A stretch of DNA of 7,356 nt, taken from positions 1-7,356 of the forward strand of contig CAIXZI010000643.1 of assembly GCA_903923915.1 (NCBI GenBank), written 5' to 3'. The position numbers were made by a program, and so were the translations under genes. How positions within the stretch are numbered: position 1 is the stretch's first letter; the number at the start of each line of letters is the position of its first letter. Shown here piece after piece: positions 5,478 through 7,356 of this stretch. The DNA comes from an uncultured Bacteroidota bacterium (GTDB lineage Bacteria > Bacteroidota > Bacteroidia > B-17B0 > Aurantibacillaceae). The notes below the pieces were generated by a model that did no database searches, was not told the DNA's origin, and saw only the letters and a program-made list of their open reading frames with translations.

Positions 5478-6671
5478 TTACCCTTCAATTGCTTTTACAC
5501 CCGGCAAACTTCCTTGCTCGATATACTCTAATAACGCACCGCCACCTGTAGATACGTAACTTACTTTGCTTGATAGGTTATATTTATTAATAGCCGCAAC
5601 TGAATCGCCGCCACCAATTAAACTATAAGCACCCAAAGCAGTAGCTTTTACAATAGCTTCAGCAACGGCTTTAGTTCCGGCTTCAAAGTTGCTCATTTCA
5701 AAAACACCCATTGGTCCGTTCCATAAAATGGTTTTAGAATTCTTTATAATCTCGCTAAATTGTTTAGCCGATTCAACACCAATATCTAAACCCATCCATC
5801 CATCAGGAATAGCGTTTATAGCACATTGTTTATGGTTAGCATCGTTAGAAAAATTATCGGCAATAACAGCATCAGTAGGTAAATGCAATTGCACGCCTTT
5901 TTGTTTGGCTTTAGTTAAAAGTTCTTTAGCTGTTTCTAATCTATCATCCTCACAAAGCGATTTACCAATAGTGCCACCCATAGCTTTTACAAAGGTAAAA
6001 GCCATACCGCCACCAATAATAATGTGCTGCGCACGACTCATTAATTGCTCAATAATTAAAATTTTGTCGGATACTTTTGCGCCACCAATAATAGCTGTAA
6101 AAGGTTTTTCCGAATCGTGTAATACTTTGCCAATGCTGGCAACTTCGCCGGCCATTACATAACCAAAACATTTATGTGCTGCATCAAAATATTTTGCAAT
6201 AATGGTGGTTGATGCATGTGCACGGTGGGCAGTTCCAAAGGCATCGTTTACGTAAATATTTCCGTGTTTAGAAAGTTTTTCTGCAAAAGCTTCACCCCCT
6301 TTTTCTTCTTCTTTATAGAAACGTAAGTTTTCTAGCAATAAAACTTCTCCGCTTTTTAGTGATGAAGAAATTTTAAATGCTTCATCAGAAATGCAATCGT
6401 TTACAAATTTTACTTCCACACCAAGTGCTTTAGAAACAGTTTTTACAATGTGTTTTAAAGAATATTTATCTATTGGTCCATCTTTTGGGCGGCCTAAATG
6501 TGACATCAAAACTACACTTCCGCCATCTTTCAATATTTTTTTAATAGTTGGAATAGCTGCGTTGATGCGGGTTTCATCCGTTACTTCAAATTTATCATTT
6601 AAAGGTACGTTAAAGTCAACACGTATTACAGCGCGCTTATTTGCAAAATTTATTGAATCAACTGTTTTCAT
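5478..6671 (-). CDS. pgk: Phosphoglycerate kinase
   Basis: A 397-residue cytosolic enzyme that transfers phosphate from 1,3-bisphosphoglycerate to ADP in glycolysis, and the reverse in gluconeogenesis. N-domain substrate site: RVDFNVP (17-23; Asp19, Asn21), Arg35 in TRI, HLGRP (58-62), ENLRF (114-118; Arg117), [13 protein letters not shown] (142-154; Arg150). C-domain nucleotide site: GGAKVSDK (196-203), NGPMGVFE (318-325), GGGDS (353-357), [10 protein letters not shown] (374-383). All key residues are present and the length is normal. Start: a TAA at 6680-6678 is followed by GTG AAT ATG. I choose ATG 6671 because family proteins begin MKTVD-like; the GTG at 6677 would add only two residues. 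dut lies 74 bases upstream on the same strand, and I see no good -7 element in that AT-rich gap, so read-through from dut is possible. The gene ends next to the palindrome shared with tal. Confidence 0.97.
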   Translation of the reverse strand: MKTVDSINFANKRAVIRVDFNVPLNDKFEVTDETRINAAIPTIKKILKDGGSVVLMSHLGRPKDGPIDKYSLKHIVKTVSKALGVEVKFVNDCISDEAFKISSSLKSGEVLLLENLRFYKEEEKGGEAFAEKLSKHGNIYVNDAFGTAHRAHASTTIIAKYFDAAHKCFGYVMAGEVASIGKVLHDSEKPFTAIIGGAKVSDKILIIEQLMSRAQHIIIGGGMAFTFVKAMGGTIGKSLCEDDRLETAKELLTKAKQKGVQLHLPTDAVIADNFSNDANHKQCAINAIPDGWMGLDIGVESAKQFSEIIKNSKTILWNGPMGVFEMSNFEAGTKAVAEAIVKATALGAYSLIGGGDSVAAINKYNLSSKVSYVSTGGGALLEYIEQGSLPGVKAIEG

Positions 6672-6745
6672 ATTCACTTATAGAGTTATAGAATTTTGAT
6701 TTATTGATTTATATTTTATTACTTTTTAAATTTTGAATTATAAAT

Positions 6746-7183
6746 TTAAACTTTACCCGTGCTTCCAAAACCGCCTTCGCCACGTATTGATTCTTCAAGG
6801 CTTTCAACATTTTTCCATTCCACGTTTTCGTGTTTGGCAATCACCATTTGTGCAATGCGTTCGCTATCGTTAATGATAAATGTTTCGTTAGATAAATTAA
6901 CCAACAACACTTTTATTTCTCCGCGATAATCGGCATCAATTGTACCCGGAGAATTTAAAACCGTTACTCCGTTTTTAAATGCTAAACCACTTCTCGGACG
7001 AATTTGCGCTTCATGCCCTTCAGGTAATTCTATAAATAAACCTGTTGGCACTAAAGTGCGCTGCAAGGGTTTTAACTCAATGGGTTCTGAAAGCTCGGCA
7101 CGCAAATCCATACCTGCACTTTGGTTGGTGGCATACATGGGTAATGCATGCTTACTTTTATTAACAATTTTAACTGATAGCAT
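6746..7183 (-). CDS. dut: dUTP diphosphatase (dUTPase)
   Basis: A 145-residue trimeric dUTPase that hydrolyses dUTP to dUMP and pyrophosphate. It keeps uracil out of DNA and supplies dUMP for thymidylate synthesis. All five family motifs are present: I AGMDLRA (23-29), II RPRSGLA (62-68), [17 protein letters not shown] (77-90; catalytic Asp83, uracil-gating Tyr86), IV ERIAQMV (108-114), [11 protein letters not shown] (134-143), the last being the flexible C-terminal arm that closes over the active site. Length is normal. The start is certain: an in-frame TAA lies directly before ATG 7183. No exact -7 element is seen in the gap upstream; the best partial match is TAAATTCG at 7215-7208, without a well-placed TTG. 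It may therefore be read through from a gene beyond the window, and may itself lead into pgk. Confidence 0.97.
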   Translation of the reverse strand: MLSVKIVNKSKHALPMYATNQSAGMDLRAELSEPIELKPLQRTLVPTGLFIELPEGHEAQIRPRSGLAFKNGVTVLNSPGTIDADYRGEIKVLLVNLSNETFIINDSERIAQMVIAKHENVEWKNVESLEESIRGEGGFGSTGKV

Positions 7184-7298
7184 TTAACTGTTTTAAATTT
7201 GGAAGCTCGAATTTAATAAACAAGCCGCAATAAATTATGAGCAACATATTATTTAAAATCAACTCAACATATACATTTAAATTTCCTTGCCATATAAG

Positions 7299-7356
7299 CT
7301 AAATAAAATAAAACACTAAGGCAAATCCAAAAAAGAAAACAAAACTGCGCAGGTTA
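7299..7356 (-). CDS. Possible C-terminal tail of a membrane protein, cut by window edge
   Basis: On the minus strand, one frame is open from the window edge for 18 codons (7355-7302) and stops at TAG 7301-7299. The peptide NLRSFVFFFGFALVFYFI is basic at its start and then strongly hydrophobic, as expected of a last membrane helix. In Bacteroidota a polysaccharide flippase often precedes dut, by recollection, and this would fit. Eighteen residues cannot identify a family, and AT-rich non-coding DNA can mimic hydrophobic peptides. Confidence 0.3.
   Translation of the reverse strand, partial: NLRSFVFFFGFALVFYFI

Noticed and set aside
5689..6162. Long plus-strand open frame of 157 codons inside pgk
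   Set aside because: It lies antisense within a pgk that is intact and has all catalytic residues; the peptide has no recognisable domain. The same holds for the shorter antisense frames inside ruvB, mdh, tal and the pgk N-terminus.
7237..7302. Short plus-strand peptide frame of 21 codons at the right edge
   Set aside because: Too short, in AT-rich DNA, with no supported promoter or recognisable sequence.
1..7356. Search for CRISPR arrays, transposases, toxin-antitoxin pairs or defence genes
   Set aside because: No regularly spaced direct repeats and no such protein motifs were seen; nearly all coding space is taken by intact housekeeping genes.

Overview
The window is about 7.4 kb of AT-rich DNA that looks like a Bacteroidota (Bacteroidetes) chromosome. 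The support is: several upstream regions carry exact copies of the Bacteroidetes primary-sigma -7 element (TAnnTTTG), two of them with a TTG 17-20 bases upstream; none of the start codons has a clear Shine-Dalgarno sequence; a secreted DUF2141-type protein is present; and the RuvB, PGK and LptB proteins have the sequence flavour I associate with this phylum. Genus cannot be set from the sequence.

Layout, left to right. At 1-688 (minus) lies the N-terminal 229 codons of a multi-spanning membrane protein of the ERG4/ERG24 sterol-reductase family, cut by the window edge. It is divergent from a small secreted DUF2141 protein (816-1235, plus). The 401-base stretch 1236-1636 holds a tRNA-Gln(TTG) on the minus strand with its own promoter and terminator, plus an unexplained inverted repeat and a short octamer repeat in front of lptB. 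lptB (1637-2365, plus) and ruvB (2367-3401, minus) converge with their stop codons one base apart. ruvB is divergent from mdh (3611-4543, plus), which ends at a textbook terminator and is followed by a small transaldolase (4645-5292, plus). Between the transaldolase and the convergent pgk lies a 124-base nested palindrome and a second hairpin, the most structured non-coding DNA in the window. pgk (5478-6671) and dut (6746-7183) are both on the minus strand, 74 bases apart, and may be co-transcribed. The right edge may hold the last 18 codons of another membrane protein.

Functionally the window is mostly housekeeping: TCA cycle (mdh), pentose phosphate pathway (tal), glycolysis (pgk), nucleotide sanitation (dut), Holliday-junction migration (ruvB), LPS export (lptB) and translation (tRNA-Gln). 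These genes are neighbours rather than one pathway; most have their own transcription signals. I see no defence system, CRISPR array, transposase or biosynthetic cluster, so I do not claim a new system. The items most worth a second look are the bacterial sterol-reductase homologue and the nested palindrome between tal and pgk.
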